Positions 1 through 14,519 of a DNA stretch of 64,000 bases are shown in pieces. The position numbers and the translations under genes were made by a program. This DNA comes from Anomaloglossus baeobatrachus. Its lineage: Eukaryota > Chordata > Amphibia > Anura > Aromobatidae. The stretch covers positions 664,885,979-664,949,978 of the forward strand of contig NC_134355.1 in assembly GCF_048569485.1 (NCBI RefSeq). The letters run 5' to 3'. The notes under the pieces are model-generated. The model saw only the letters and a program-made list of their open reading frames with translations. It was not told where the DNA came from and made no database searches. How positions within the stretch are numbered: the stretch's first letter is position 1; each line of letters opens with the position of its first letter.

Positions 1-3000
1 CTGAGAGCCATGACTTGTTCATCTTGGTTCTTTTAGAAACACAGCGAGGGGACTCCAACCACAGTCTCCCTCGTTGCCACTCACTGGGCCACACACACCC
101 CACTTGACTGGCATCGGTTGAGCCCCCTTTTGAAAAAGAAAAAGATGCTTTGCATGAAGCACTCTCAAAAATACGCGTGCCTTTCCCGTCCCCTGGCTGA
201 CCCCGGGGAAGAAAAGTCCTCTGAGAGCCATGACTTGTTCATCTTGGTTCTTTTAGAAACACAGCGAGGGGACTCCAACCACAGTCTCCCTCGTTGCCAC
301 TCACTGGGCCACACACACCCCACTTGACTGGCATCGGTTGAGCCCCCTTTTGAAAAAGAAAAAGATGCTTTGCATGAAGCACTCTCAAAAATACGCGTGC
401 CTTTCCCGTCCCCTGGCTGACCCCGGGGAAGAAAAGTCCTCTGAGAGCCATGACTTGTTCATCTTGGTTCTTTTAGAAACACAGCGAGGGGACTCCAACC
501 ACAGTCTCCCTCGTTGCCACTCACTGGGCCACACACACCCCACTTGACTGGCATCGGTTGAGCCCCCTTTTGAAAAAGAAAAAGATGCTTTGCATGAAGC
601 ACTCTCAAAAATACGCGTGCCTTTCCCGTCCCCTGGCTGACCCCGGGGAAGAAAAGTCCTCTGAGAGCCATGACTTGTTCATCTTGGTTCTTTTAGAAAC
701 ACAGCGAGGGGACTCCAACCACAGTCTCCCTCGTTGCCACTCACTGGGCCACACACACCCCACTTGACTGGCATCGGTTGAGCCCCCTTTTGAAAAAGAA
801 AAAGATGCTTTGCATGAAGCACTCTCAAAAATACGCGTGCCTTTCCCGTCCCCTGGCTGACCCCGGGGAAGAAAAGTCCTCTGAGAGCCATGACTTGTTC
901 ATCTTGGTTCTTTTAGAAACACAGCGAGGGGACTCCAACCACAGTCTCCCTCGTTGCCACTCACTGGGCCACACACACCCCACTTGACTGGCATCGGTTG
1001 AGCCCCCTTTTGAAAAAGAAAAAGATGCTTTGCATGAAGCACTCTCAAAAATACGCGTGCCTTTCCCGTCCCCTGGCTGACCCCGGGGAAGAAAAGTCCT
1101 CTGAGAGCCATGACTTGTTCATCTTGGTTCTTTTAGAAACACAGCGAGGGGACTCCAACCACAGTCTCCCTCGTTGCCACTCACTGGGCCACACACACCC
1201 CACTTGACTGGCATCGGTTGAGCCCCCTTTTGAAAAAGAAAAAGATGCTTTGCATGAAGCACTCTCAAAAATACGCGTGCCTTTCCCGTCCCCTGGCTGA
1301 CCCCGGGGAAGAAAAGTCCTCTGAGAGCCATGACTTGTTCATCTTGGTTCTTTTAGAAACACAGCGAGGGGACTCCAACCACAGTCTCCCTCGTTGCCAC
1401 TCACTGGGCCACACACACCCCACTTGACTGGCATCGGTTGAGCCCCCTTTTGAAAAAGAAAAAGATGCTTTGCATGAAGCACTCTCAAAAATACGCGTGC
1501 CTTTCCCGTCCCCTGGCTGACCCCGGGGAAGAAAAGTCCTCTGAGAGCCATGACTTGTTCATCTTGGTTCTTTTAGAAACACAGCGAGGGGACTCCAACC
1601 ACAGTCTCCCTCGTTGCCACTCACTGGGCCACACACACCCCACTTGACTGGCATCGGTTGAGCCCCCTTTTGAAAAAGAAAAAGATGCTTTGCATGAAGC
1701 ACTCTCAAAAATACGCGTGCCTTTCCCGTCCCCTGGCTGACCCCGGGGAAGAAAAGTCCTCTGAGAGCCATGACTTGTTCATCTTGGTTCTTTTAGAAAC
1801 ACAGCGAGGGGACTCCAACCACAGTCTCCCTCGTTGCCACTCACTGGGCCACACACACCCCACTTGACTGGCATCGGTTGAGCCCCCTTTTGAAAAAGAA
1901 AAAGATGCTTTGCATGAAGCACTCTCAAAAATACGCGTGCCTTTCCCGTCCCCTGGCTGACCCCGGGGAAGAAAAGTCCTCTGAGAGCCATGACTTGTTC
2001 ATCTTGGTTCTTTTAGAAACACAGCGAGGGGACTCCAACCACAGTCTCCCTCGTTGCCACTCACTGGGCCACACACACCCCACTTGACTGGCATCGGTTG
2101 AGCCCCCTTTTGAAAAAGAAAAAGATGCTTTGCATGAAGCACTCTCAAAAATACGCGTGCCTTTCCCGTCCCCTGGCTGACCCCGGGGAAGAAAAGTCCT
2201 CTGAGAGCCATGACTTGTTCATCTTGGTTCTTTTAGAAACACAGCGAGGGGACTCCAACCACAGTCTCCCTCGTTGCCACTCACTGGGCCACACACACCC
2301 CACTTGACTGGCATCGGTTGAGCCCCCTTTTGAAAAAGAAAAAGATGCTTTGCATGAAGCACTCTCAAAAATACGCGTGCCTTTCCCGTCCCCTGGCTGA
2401 CCCCGGGGAAGAAAAGTCCTCTGAGAGCCATGACTTGTTCATCTTGGTTCTTTTAGAAACACAGCGAGGGGACTCCAACCACAGTCTCCCTCGTTGCCAC
2501 TCACTGGGCCACACACACCCCACTTGACTGGCATCGGTTGAGCCCCCTTTTGAAAAAGAAAAAGATGCTTTGCATGAAGCACTCTCAAAAATACGCGTGC
2601 CTTTCCCGTCCCCTGGCTGACCCCGGGGAAGAAAAGTCCTCTGAGAGCCATGACTTGTTCATCTTGGTTCTTTTAGAAACACAGCGAGGGGACTCCAACC
2701 ACAGTCTCCCTCGTTGCCACTCACTGGGCCACACACACCCCACTTGACTGGCATCGGTTGAGCCCCCTTTTGAAAAAGAAAAAGATGCTTTGCATGAAGC
2801 ACTCTCAAAAATACGCGTGCCTTTCCCGTCCCCTGGCTGACCCCGGGGAAGAAAAGTCCTCTGAGAGCCATGACTTGTTCATCTTGGTTCTTTTAGAAAC
2901 ACAGCGAGGGGACTCCAACCACAGTCTCCCTCGTTGCCACTCACTGGGCCACACACACCCCACTTGACTGGCATCGGTTGAGCCCCCTTTTGAAAAAGAA

Positions 3001-6000
3001 AAAGATGCTTTGCATGAAGCACTCTCAAAAATACGCGTGCCTTTCCCGTCCCCTGGCTGACCCCGGGGAAGAAAAGTCCTCTGAGAGCCATGACTTGTTC
3101 ATCTTGGTTCTTTTAGAAACACAGCGAGGGGACTCCAACCACAGTCTCCCTCGTTGCCACTCACTGGGCCACACACACCCCACTTGACTGGCATCGGTTG
3201 AGCCCCCTTTTGAAAAAGAAAAAGATGCTTTGCATGAAGCACTCTCAAAAATACGCGTGCCTTTCCCGTCCCCTGGCTGACCCCGGGGAAGAAAAGTCCT
3301 CTGAGAGCCATGACTTGTTCATCTTGGTTCTTTTAGAAACACAGCGAGGGGACTCCAACCACAGTCTCCCTCGTTGCCACTCACTGGGCCACACACACCC
3401 CACTTGACTGGCATCGGTTGAGCCCCCTTTTGAAAAAGAAAAAGATGCTTTGCATGAAGCACTCTCAAAAATACGCGTGCCTTTCCCGTCCCCTGGCTGA
3501 CCCCGGGGAAGAAAAGTCCTCTGAGAGCCATGACTTGTTCATCTTGGTTCTTTTAGAAACACAGCGAGGGGACTCCAACCACAGTCTCCCTCGTTGCCAC
3601 TCACTGGGCCACACACACCCCACTTGACTGGCATCGGTTGAGCCCCCTTTTGAAAAAGAAAAAGATGCTTTGCATGAAGCACTCTCAAAAATACGCGTGC
3701 CTTTCCCGTCCCCTGGCTGACCCCGGGGAAGAAAAGTCCTCTGAGAGCCATGACTTGTTCATCTTGGTTCTTTTAGAAACACAGCGAGGGGACTCCAACC
3801 ACAGTCTCCCTCGTTGCCACTCACTGGGCCACACACACCCCACTTGACTGGCATCGGTTGAGCCCCCTTTTGAAAAAGAAAAAGATGCTTTGCATGAAGC
3901 ACTCTCAAAAATACGCGTGCCTTTCCCGTCCCCTGGCTGACCCCGGGGAAGAAAAGTCCTCTGAGAGCCATGACTTGTTCATCTTGGTTCTTTTAGAAAC
4001 ACAGCGAGGGGACTCCAACCACAGTCTCCCTCGTTGCCACTCACTGGGCCACACACACCCCACTTGACTGGCATCGGTTGAGCCCCCTTTTGAAAAAGAA
4101 AAAGATGCTTTGCATGAAGCACTCTCAAAAATACGCGTGCCTTTCCCGTCCCCTGGCTGACCCCGGGGAAGAAAAGTCCTCTGAGAGCCATGACTTGTTC
4201 ATCTTGGTTCTTTTAGAAACACAGCGAGGGGACTCCAACCACAGTCTCCCTCGTTGCCACTCACTGGGCCACACACACCCCACTTGACTGGCATCGGTTG
4301 AGCCCCCTTTTGAAAAAGAAAAAGATGCTTTGCATGAAGCACTCTCAAAAATACGCGTGCCTTTCCCGTCCCCTGGCTGACCCCGGGGAAGAAAAGTCCT
4401 CTGAGAGCCATGACTTGTTCATCTTGGTTCTTTTAGAAACACAGCGAGGGGACTCCAACCACAGTCTCCCTCGTTGCCACTCACTGGGCCACACACACCC
4501 CACTTGACTGGCATCGGTTGAGCCCCCTTTTGAAAAAGAAAAAGATGCTTTGCATGAAGCACTCTCAAAAATACGCGTGCCTTTCCCGTCCCCTGGCTGA
4601 CCCCGGGGAAGAAAAGTCCTCTGAGAGCCATGACTTGTTCATCTTGGTTCTTTTAGAAACACAGCGAGGGGACTCCAACCACAGTCTCCCTCGTTGCCAC
4701 TCACTGGGCCACACACACCCCACTTGACTGGCATCGGTTGAGCCCCCTTTTGAAAAAGAAAAAGATGCTTTGCATGAAGCACTCTCAAAAATACGCGTGC
4801 CTTTCCCGTCCCCTGGCTGACCCCGGGGAAGAAAAGTCCTCTGAGAGCCATGACTTGTTCATCTTGGTTCTTTTAGAAACACAGCGAGGGGACTCCAACC
4901 ACAGTCTCCCTCGTTGCCACTCACTGGGCCACACACACCCCACTTGACTGGCATCGGTTGAGCCCCCTTTTGAAAAAGAAAAAGATGCTTTGCATGAAGC
5001 ACTCTCAAAAATACGCGTGCCTTTCCCGTCCCCTGGCTGACCCCGGGGAAGAAAAGTCCTCTGAGAGCCATGACTTGTTCATCTTGGTTCTTTTAGAAAC
5101 ACAGCGAGGGGACTCCAACCACAGTCTCCCTCGTTGCCACTCACTGGGCCACACACACCCCACTTGACTGGCATCGGTTGAGCCCCCTTTTGAAAAAGAA
5201 AAAGATGCTTTGCATGAAGCACTCTCAAAAATACGCGTGCCTTTCCCGTCCCCTGGCTGACCCCGGGGAAGAAAAGTCCTCTGAGAGCCATGACTTGTTC
5301 ATCTTGGTTCTTTTAGAAACACAGCGAGGGGACTCCAACCACAGTCTCCCTCGTTGCCACTCACTGGGCCACACACACCCCACTTGACTGGCATCGGTTG
5401 AGCCCCCTTTTGAAAAAGAAAAAGATGCTTTGCATGAAGCACTCTCAAAAATACGCGTGCCTTTCCCGTCCCCTGGCTGACCCCGGGGAAGAAAAGTCCT
5501 CTGAGAGCCATGACTTGTTCATCTTGGTTCTTTTAGAAACACAGCGAGGGGACTCCAACCACAGTCTCCCTCGTTGCCACTCACTGGGCCACACACACCC
5601 CACTTGACTGGCATCGGTTGAGCCCCCTTTTGAAAAAGAAAAAGATGCTTTGCATGAAGCACTCTCAAAAATACGCGTGCCTTTCCCGTCCCCTGGCTGA
5701 CCCCGGGGAAGAAAAGTCCTCTGAGAGCCATGACTTGTTCATCTTGGTTCTTTTAGAAACACAGCGAGGGGACTCCAACCACAGTCTCCCTCGTTGCCAC
5801 TCACTGGGCCACACACACCCCACTTGACTGGCATCGGTTGAGCCCCCTTTTGAAAAAGAAAAAGATGCTTTGCATGAAGCACTCTCAAAAATACGCGTGC
5901 CTTTCCCGTCCCCTGGCTGACCCCGGGGAAGAAAAGTCCTCTGAGAGCCATGACTTGTTCATCTTGGTTCTTTTAGAAACACAGCGAGGGGACTCCAACC

Positions 6001-9000
6001 ACAGTCTCCCTCGTTGCCACTCACTGGGCCACACACACCCCACTTGACTGGCATCGGTTGAGCCCCCTTTTGAAAANNNNNNNNNNNNNNNNNNNNNNNN
6101 NNNNNNNNNNNNNNNNNNNNNNNNNNNNNNNNNNNNNNNNNNNNNNNNNNNNNNNNNNNNNNNNNNNNNNNNNNNNNNNNNNNNNNNNNNNNNNNNNNNN
6201 NNNNNNNNNNNNNNNNNNNNNNNNNNNNNNNNNNNNNNNNNNNNNNNNNNNNNNNNNNNNNNNNNNNNNNNNNNNNCCTCTGAGAGCCATGACTTGTTCA
6301 TCTTGGTTCTTTTAGAAACACAGCGAGGGGACTCCAACCACAGTCTCCCTCGTTGCCACTCACTGGGCCACACACACCCCACTTGACTGGCATCGGTTGA
6401 GCCCCCTTTTGAAAAAGAAAAAGATGCTTTGCATGAAGCACTCTCAAAAATACGCGTGCCTTTCCCGTCCCCTGGCTGACCCCGGGGAAGAAAAGTCCTC
6501 TGAGAGCCATGACTTGTTCATCTTGGTTCTTTTAGAAACACAGCGAGGGGACTCCAACCACAGTCTCCCTCGTTGCCACTCACTGGGCCACACACACCCC
6601 ACTTGACTGGCATCGGTTGAGCCCCCTTTTGAAAAAGAAAAAGATGCTTTGCATGAAGCACTCTCAAAAATACGCGTGCCTTTCCCGTCCCCTGGCTGAC
6701 CCCGGGGAAGAAAAGTCCTCTGAGAGCCATGACTTGTTCATCTTGGTTCTTTTAGAAACACAGCGAGGGGACTCCAACCACAGTCTCCCTCGTTGCCACT
6801 CACTGGGCCACACACACCCCACTTGACTGGCATCGGTTGAGCCCCCTTTTGAAAAAGAAAAAGATGCTTTGCATGAAGCACTCTCAAAAATACGCGTGCC
6901 TTTCCCGTCCCCTGGCTGACCCCGGGGAAGAAAAGTCCTCTGAGAGCCATGACTTGTTCATCTTGGTTCTTTTAGAAACACAGCGAGGGGACTCCAACCA
7001 CAGTCTCCCTCGTTGCCACTCACTGGGCCACACACACCCCACTTGACTGGCATCGGTTGAGCCCCCTTTTGAAAAAGAAAAAGATGCTTTGCATGAAGCA
7101 CTCTCAAAAATACGCGTGCCTTTCCCGTCCCCTGGCTGACCCCGGGGAAGAAAAGTCCTCTGAGAGCCATGACTTGTTCATCTTGGTTCTTTTAGAAACA
7201 CAGCGAGGGGACTCCAACCACAGTCTCCCTCGTTGCCACTCACTGGGCCACACACACCCCACTTGACTGGCATCGGTTGAGCCCCCTTTTGAAAAAGAAA
7301 AAGATGCTTTGCATGAAGCACTCTCAAAAATACGCGTGCCTTTCCCGTCCCCTGGCTGACCCCGGGGAAGAAAAGTCCTCTGAGAGCCATGACTTGTTCA
7401 TCTTGGTTCTTTTAGAAACACAGCGAGGGGACTCCAACCACAGTCTCCCTCGTTGCCACTCACTGGGCCACACACACCCCACTTGACTGGCATCGGTTGA
7501 GCCCCCTTTTGAAAAAGAAAAAGATGCTTTGCATGAAGCACTCTCAAAAATACGCGTGCCTTTCCCGTCCCCTGGCTGACCCCGGGGAAGAAAAGTCCTC
7601 TGAGAGCCATGACTTGTTCATCTTGGTTCTTTTAGAAACACAGCGAGGGGACTCCAACCACAGTCTCCCTCGTTGCCACTCACTGGGCCACACACACCCC
7701 ACTTGACTGGCATCGGTTGAGCCCCCTTTTGAAAAAGAAAAAGATGCTTTGCATGAAGCACTCTCAAAAATACGCGTGCCTTTCCCGTCCCCTGGCTGAC
7801 CCCGGGGAAGAAAAGTCCTCTGAGAGCCATGACTTGTTCATCTTGGTTCTTTTAGAAACACAGCGAGGGGACTCCAACCACAGTCTCCCTCGTTGCCACT
7901 CACTGGGCCACACACACCCCACTTGACTGGCATCGGTTGAGCCCCCTTTTGAAAAAGAAAAAGATGCTTTGCATGAAGCACTCTCAAAAATACGCGTGCC
8001 TTTCCCGTCCCCTGGCTGACCCCGGGGAAGAAAAGTCCTCTGAGAGCCATGACTTGTTCATCTTGGTTCTTTTAGAAACACAGCGAGGGGACTCCAACCA
8101 CAGTCTCCCTCGTTGCCACTCACTGGGCCACACACACCCCACTTGACTGGCATCGGTTGAGCCCCCTTTTGAAAAAGAAAAAGATGCTTTGCATGAAGCA
8201 CTCTCAAAAATACGCGTGCCTTTCCCGTCCCCTGGCTGACCCCGGGGAAGAAAAGTCCTCTGAGAGCCATGACTTGTTCATCTTGGTTCTTTTAGAAACA
8301 CAGCGAGGGGACTCCAACCACAGTCTCCCTCGTTGCCACTCACTGGGCCACACACACCCCACTTGACTGGCATCGGTTGAGCCCCCTTTTGAAAAAGAAA
8401 AAGATGCTTTGCATGAAGCACTCTCAAAAATACGCGTGCCTTTCCCGTCCCCTGGCTGACCCCGGGGAAGAAAAGTCCTCTGAGAGCCATGACTTGTTCA
8501 TCTTGGTTCTTTTAGAAACACAGCGAGGGGACTCCAACCACAGTCTCCCTCGTTGCCACTCACTGGGCCACACACACCCCACTTGACTGGCATCGGTTGA
8601 GCCCCCTTTTGAAAAAGAAAAAGATGCTTTGCATGAAGCACTCTCAAAAATACGCGTGCCTTTCCTGTCCCCTGGCTGACCCCGGGGAAGAAAAGTCCTC
8701 TGAGAGCCATGACTTGTTCATCTTGGTTCTTTTAGAAACACAGCGAGGGGACTCCAACCACAGTCTCCCTCGTTGCCACTCACTGGGCCACACACACCCC
8801 ACTTGACTGGCATCGGTTGAGCCCCCTTTTGAAAAAGAAAAAGATGCTTTGCATGAAGCACTCTCAAAAATACGCGTGCCTTTCCCGTCCCCTGGCTGAC
8901 CCCGGGGAAGAAAAGTCCTCTGAGAGCCATGACTTGTTCATCTTGGTTCTTTTAGAAACACAGCGAGGGGACTCCAACCACAGTCTCCCTCGTTGCCACT

Positions 9001-10693
9001 CACTGGGCCACACACACCCCACTTGACTGGCATCGGTTGAGCCCCCTTTTGAAAAAGAAAAAGATGCTTTGCATGAAGCACTCTCAAAAATACGCGTGCC
9101 TTTCCCGTCCCCTGGCTGACCCCGGGGAAGAAAAGTCCTCTGAGAGCCATGACTTGTTCATCTTGGTTCTTTTAGAAACACAGCGAGGGGACTCCAACCA
9201 CAGTCTCCCTCGTTGCCACTCACTGGGCCACACACACCCCACTTGACTGGCATCGGTTGAGCCCCCTTTTGAAAAAGAAAAAGATGCTTTGCATGAAGCA
9301 CTCTCAAAAATACGCGTGCCTTTCCCGTCCCCTGGCTGACCCCGGGGAAGAAAAGTCCTCTGAGAGCCATGACTTGTTCATCTTGGTTCTTTTAGAAACA
9401 CAGCGAGGGGACTCCAACCACAGTCTCCCTCGTTGCCACTCACTGGGCCACACACACCCCACTTGACTGGCATCGGTTGAGCCCCCTTTTGAAAAAGAAA
9501 AAGATGCTTTGCATGAAGCACTCTCAAAAATACGCGTGCCTTTCCCGTCCCCTGGCTGACCTCGGGGAAGAAAAGTCCTCTGAGAGCCATGACTTGTTCA
9601 TCTTGGTTCTTTTAGAAACACAGCGAGGGGACTCCAACCACAGTCTCCCTCGTTGCCACTCACTGGGCCACACACACCCCCCTTGACTGGCATCGGTTGA
9701 GCCCCCTTTTGAAAAAGAAAAAGATGCTTTGCATGAAGCACTCTCAAAAATACGCGTGCCTTTCCCGTCCCCTGGCTGACCCCGGGGAAGAAAAGTCCTC
9801 TGAGAGCCATGACTTGTTCATCTTGGTTCTTTTAGAAACACAGCGAGGGGACTCCAACCACAGTCTCCCTCGTTGCCACTCACTGGGCCACACACACCCC
9901 ACTTGACTGGCATCGGTTGAGCCCCCTTTTGAAAAAGAAAAAGATGCTTTGCATGAAGCACTCTCAAAAATACGCGTGCCTTTCCCGTCCCCTGGCTGAC
10001 CCCGGGGAAGAAAAGTCCTCTGAGAGCCATGACTTGTTCATCTTGGTTCTTTTAGAAACACAGCGAGGGGACTCCAACCACAGTCTCCCTCGTTGCCACT
10101 CACTGGGCCACACACACCCCACTTGACTGGCATCGGTTGAGCCCCCTTTTGAAAAAGAAAAAGATGCTTTGCATGAAGCACTCTCAAAAATACGCGTGCC
10201 TTTCCCGTCCCCTGGCTGACCCCGGGGAAGAAAAGTCCTCTGAGAGCCATGACTTGTTCATCTTGGTTCTTTTAGAAACACAGCGAGGGGACTCCAACCA
10301 CAGTCTCCCTCGTTGCCACTCACTGGGCCACACACACCCCACTTGACTGGCATCGGTTGAGCCCCCTTTTGAAAAAGAAAAAGATGCTTTGCATGAAGCA
10401 CTCTCAAAAATACGCGTGCCTTTCCCGTCCCCTGGCTGACCCCGGGGAAGAAAAGTCCTCTGAGAGCCATGACTTGTTCATCTTGGTTCTTTTAGAAACA
10501 CAGCGAGGGGACTCCAACCACAGTCTCCCTCGTTGCCACTCACTGGGCCACACACACCCCACTTGACTGGCATCGGTTGAGCCCCCTTTTGAAAAAGAAA
10601 AAGATGCTTTGCATGAAGCACTCTCAAAAATACGCGTGCCTTTCCCGTCCCCTGGCTGACCCCGGGGAAGAAAAGTCCTCTGAGAGCCATGAC
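1..10693. repeat. 220-bp satellite array, left block
   Basis: About 48 head-to-tail copies of a 220-bp monomer, nearly all identical by eye. Each monomer contains TTTTAGAAACACAGCGAGGG, a CACACACACCCC stretch and GAAAAAGAAAAAGATGC. Rare single-base variants occur, for example at 8,666 and 9,562. No canonical CENP-B box was found by eye on either strand. Each monomer carries a roughly 70-codon open frame on both strands, but 220 is not a multiple of 3, so the frames do not run through the array. I read them as chance open frames rather than genes. The near-identity points to recent amplification or active homogenisation. The array starts before the window. Confidence 0.97.
6077..6276. other. 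Assembly gap (200 N)
   Basis: A run of exactly 200 N inside the satellite. The monomer register jumps by 119 bp (equivalently -101) across it, so the gap length is a placeholder and the true number of missing monomers is unknown. Confidence 0.98.
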
Positions 10694-11128
10694 CATTGAG
10701 GAAGGATTCTCCAGTCGTGCTGTATGTGTGTTACCCACCAATACCATCTGTAAATAATACACGAACTGCATGTGACTTGGTTTAAAATTGGCCACAGCAG
10801 CCTTTATTACCTATTATTTACATACTAACACAAGGGGGCGCCGTCCAACGGGCGACCCCAACAAATAACAATAGGTAACACAGTAACCAATACAGTAAAT
10901 ATACAACCCTGAGTAGGCCCAGTCCAGGAACCACTTCTCACCCCAGTATCCCTGGCCGCAACACACCGACCCAGAGATGAGGTATTAATCACCTACGGAT
11001 TAACCCTCCAACTTTGCAGAACCCCGTGCCTGCAACATCCCGGAACCTGGAGCCACCATACCAAGATGGTGTCTCTCTGTCCAGTTACCATTGCCTTCAA
11101 CCGCCTCTGGACCAGACCTACCCCCCGC
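10694..11128 (-). repeat. Split direct repeat B2
   Basis: 435 bp starting CATTGAGGAAGGATTC on the plus strand. It matches B1 at 11,420-11,854 with no difference seen by eye. It forms the outer left end of the element, directly after TGAC of the satellite. Confidence 0.85.
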
Positions 11129-11195
11129 TGCTGTGACAAAGAAACAACCCAGACAAAATTCCCCTCGGTATTAAACACAAGGGAGGGTGGGCGGG

Positions 11196-11415
11196 GATCG
11201 TTCCATATCCGGAAGTCAAGAGAGAGGGGGTAAGTCAAAGTCCTTTACTTACACCCCTCAACTGTCCCACCTCTTCCTCCAGGGAACTCCTCCTACCCAC
11301 CAATCCCTTTTATTCTGCCTTATAAACAAACCATTCCTGTTTCCATTAACCCCATCACTCCTTCCCTTCCCTCTAGTCATGTCGCCCCTCCACCCTATGG
11401 GTTCCATGGCTTTCT
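11196..11415 (-). repeat. Split direct repeat A2
   Basis: 220 bp identical by eye to A1 at 17,121-17,340. A2 is followed by TGAC (11,416-11,419) and then B1. A unique 67-bp linker (11,129-11,195) separates it from B2. Its 220-bp length equals the satellite period only by coincidence; the sequences are unrelated. Confidence 0.85.
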
Positions 11416-11419
11416 TGAC

Positions 11420-11854
11420 CATTGAGGAAGGATTCTCCAGTCGTGCTGTATGTGTGTTACCCACCAATACCATCTGTAAATAATACACGAACTGCATGTG
11501 ACTTGGTTTAAAATTGGCCACAGCAGCCTTTATTACCTATTATTTACATACTAACACAAGGGGGCGCCGTCCAACGGGCGACCCCAACAAATAACAATAG
11601 GTAACACAGTAACCAATACAGTAAATATACAACCCTGAGTAGGCCCAGTCCAGGAACCACTTCTCACCCCAGTATCCCTGGCCGCAACACACCGACCCAG
11701 AGATGAGGTATTAATCACCTACGGATTAACCCTCCAACTTTGCAGAACCCCGTGCCTGCAACATCCCGGAACCTGGAGCCACCATACCAAGATGGTGTCT
11801 CTCTGTCCAGTTACCATTGCCTTCAACCGCCTCTGGACCAGACCTACCCCCCGC
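11420..11854 (-). repeat. Split direct repeat B1
   Basis: 435-bp copy of B2. It follows A2 after TGAC, giving the A2-TGAC-B1 junction that mimics the joined ends of a circular copy. Confidence 0.85.
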
Positions 11855-14312
11855 CACAGGACAGGGCACGTGACTCCTTACGTGGCCTGGACCCGCCACA
11901 CACCAAAAGCTTGTACCACACCTCCACGCAATCCCAGCGTCCACAAACAGCACCAAGAACGTTAAGATGCACCCCCATCGCATCACCAAAACCACCAGTT
12001 CAGCGCCACCAACTTTAGGCGCCGCCCCCCAATAAAGGCTCGATTGATACTGCCTACCGCACAAGCCACACGCCATTCCAAACCGGTCACACTATCAAAA
12101 ACTACCCCACGATTAAGCCCGGGTATGTCTTCCACAATGCAACAAACAAACAATTTTTTTTTTTAAAACATTCATAAATAACTTCTCGAGATACCTAATC
12201 GCTGCCTCCCACTCACTGGACCAGTACCATCGACCCGTCCAGACCCCACTGGCAAAATTTGGGCGAGCCTCAGACCGTCGAGGCCCCGAGAACCAACGAA
12301 TGCCCAAATATCCAAATGAGGCACACCCTCACCACAAAACCCAGAGGTTATAAACCCACAGATAACACCAACCTGTTACGCCAACCCATTCCACTCCCAA
12401 AAGACTCAAACGCCCCCATTGGCCTTAACCCGATAACAACTGAGGCCAACGTAACACCGAAACAAGAGGACTCCCACCTCCCAATACTTCTCACCACCCC
12501 TTTTTTGAGCCCACCGAGGGGCCTCCGTGGAAGCCCAATCCAGAAGGAAGACGACCCGTAGTATTCCGGGCGCCCACCCCCGCCACCTGCAATCCAGTCT
12601 GCAGCGCTGCCACAAAATGGTACCTTAACAAACGCGACACAATAATGATCCTGGGCGTCCTCACAACATAAATTCCGCACCCGGGACCGCGTATAACAAC
12701 ACCAACCTTCACCACCCGCCTAATCTGATTCGGTGAGCGACAAAGCCGGCGCTCAACCCACTGCACCACCTCGGACACATCCTCCAACATCCAACCTCCG
12801 CTCCTAACCGTAGATGGGCTGACCAACCCCACAATCTCAAAGCCTCCCAAAAGGCTAACACAAACCGTTTTGGACAAGGGAAACAAAACCTGCTCGTGCT
12901 CAGATGAACATAGCCACCACAAACCACTCACCAAACGCTGCCACAAAACAACGGAGACGGACCCTTGTATCCCGCTGCCTCACACCCTTACGACCAAACC
13001 CTTCAAGGCCTGCCGCGCACTAAGATCCTGCGAAAACATCTCTCCACATCTAATCCTCAACAAGACAGCCACAGCCGCCACCCTCTGCTCCACTGCTGAC
13101 GCCGGCCTAGCAGCCTGAAAACCGTTAATCACCACTGCCAACGCCCCCACCAAATACTCCACCGGGCCTTCCTCACACATTGTCCCAAACAACGTTATCC
13201 GCGCCACCCACACTTCTGGATATCAGCCCCAAATAACCTCAGTCACTGGGCACCGAGCCGCTCCCCAACACAGCCACACCAGACTCCACAAGCCCTCAGG
13301 ACACACCGTGCCCACCTTGTCTGTTACGCGGCCTCAACTCCCGAGACCTGCAGAACTGGAAGGAAACAAAGCAGCTGCTATTCCCTTGGCGAACCCCAGT
13401 ACTGGTTGCGCCACGCATACCAAATTTTTTTTTTTTTTTTTTTTTAAACGCATACAATTGCGAAACCAACTGTCGCAAGTACGCCACCCTTGGCCCCAGG
13501 ATTAGCAAACCAACTATTAATCGAATTCTCCACCAACTGATAGTCAGAATGACAGCACACCTTCCTCTTGGAAAAACTGCCAACCTCCCCAACCCGACTA
13601 CTACCACCGATTGGAAGCGCTACCCCACAATGCCCAACCAGAAAACCAACTGGACCCGCTGCATCCGAGTACCGCAGCTACGTTCCATCAGGCACCACCT
13701 TACCCAGCCACAATCCGCGGCCACTAAATCGCCGTAAGAAAAAACCTCCTACACCATCAGATCGTCATTGATCTCCTTCGTGACCACACACAAATGATCC
13801 GATGGCTGCACCCTTGGCGCAGCCATCGCCAGCCGTCCAGCAGACACGCCCCCCAGCGGCGTAACTCTGCACCTGTGGTTCGACCGCCCCTGCAAAGACT
13901 GCACCGCCTGAAACCGCACCGTCTTAGCTGACCTAACTGCCTCTATCGCAGCCCATAGGACCACACCATTACCCACGAATCCTACCTCTCTGACCATAAC
14001 ATCAAACTTTATCCCCCACAAACTGTATCACTGGCGTTGGACCCTCAGTCTTCGCCTGCGCCAACAGGCCCAAAAGAGTATCCACCACCATCTGCAATGA
14101 AACAAACAACCTCAACGAATCATCAACCCGCCAACCCGATGTAAAGAGAATCAACCTATAATGAATAAGAGGTGTAAGCTGGGACACACCACGCACAAAC
14201 CACTCCACAAAGAAATAACCGCCCCCAACGGAACATAAAATGGGACAAAACCCATTAGCCCCCACCGATCAGCATAATAATAACTCCCCTCCCCACCGCA
14301 GCACCAGAACTG

Positions 14313-14519
14313 CTAGCTAGCAGGGTGGACCAGTAACAACCTAAATGCCACCTCCAAATCCACCTTTGCCATCAATGCTCCACGGCTCACCGCCTTTACC
14401 AAATCCCACCCTCTGTCCAACGACACATAATAAACCGCCGACAATTCTGGAGCCAAGCAGGCATACACCGATGACTCCTCCAGATAAGATACGTTTTGAA
14501 CAAGCCGAAATATATACAT
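14313..14519 (-). pseudogene. Reverse transcriptase remnant of the Ngaro-like element
   Basis: A 68-residue frame contains ALMAKVDLEVAFRLLLVHP. This resembles the RT motif A region typical of DIRS/Ngaro elements, where a (K/T)D(I/V)xxAFRLLPVHP pattern is usual. It lies in the middle of the interior, where RT is expected between gag-like and recombinase regions. The RT is fragmentary and I see no intact catalytic domain. Confidence 0.6.

Noticed and set aside
5885-6382. 165-codon minus frame through the N gap
   Set aside because: Artefact of translating N bases.
1-10693. CENP-B box in the satellite monomer
   Set aside because: No match to the TTCGNNNNANNCGGG pattern found on either strand by eye.
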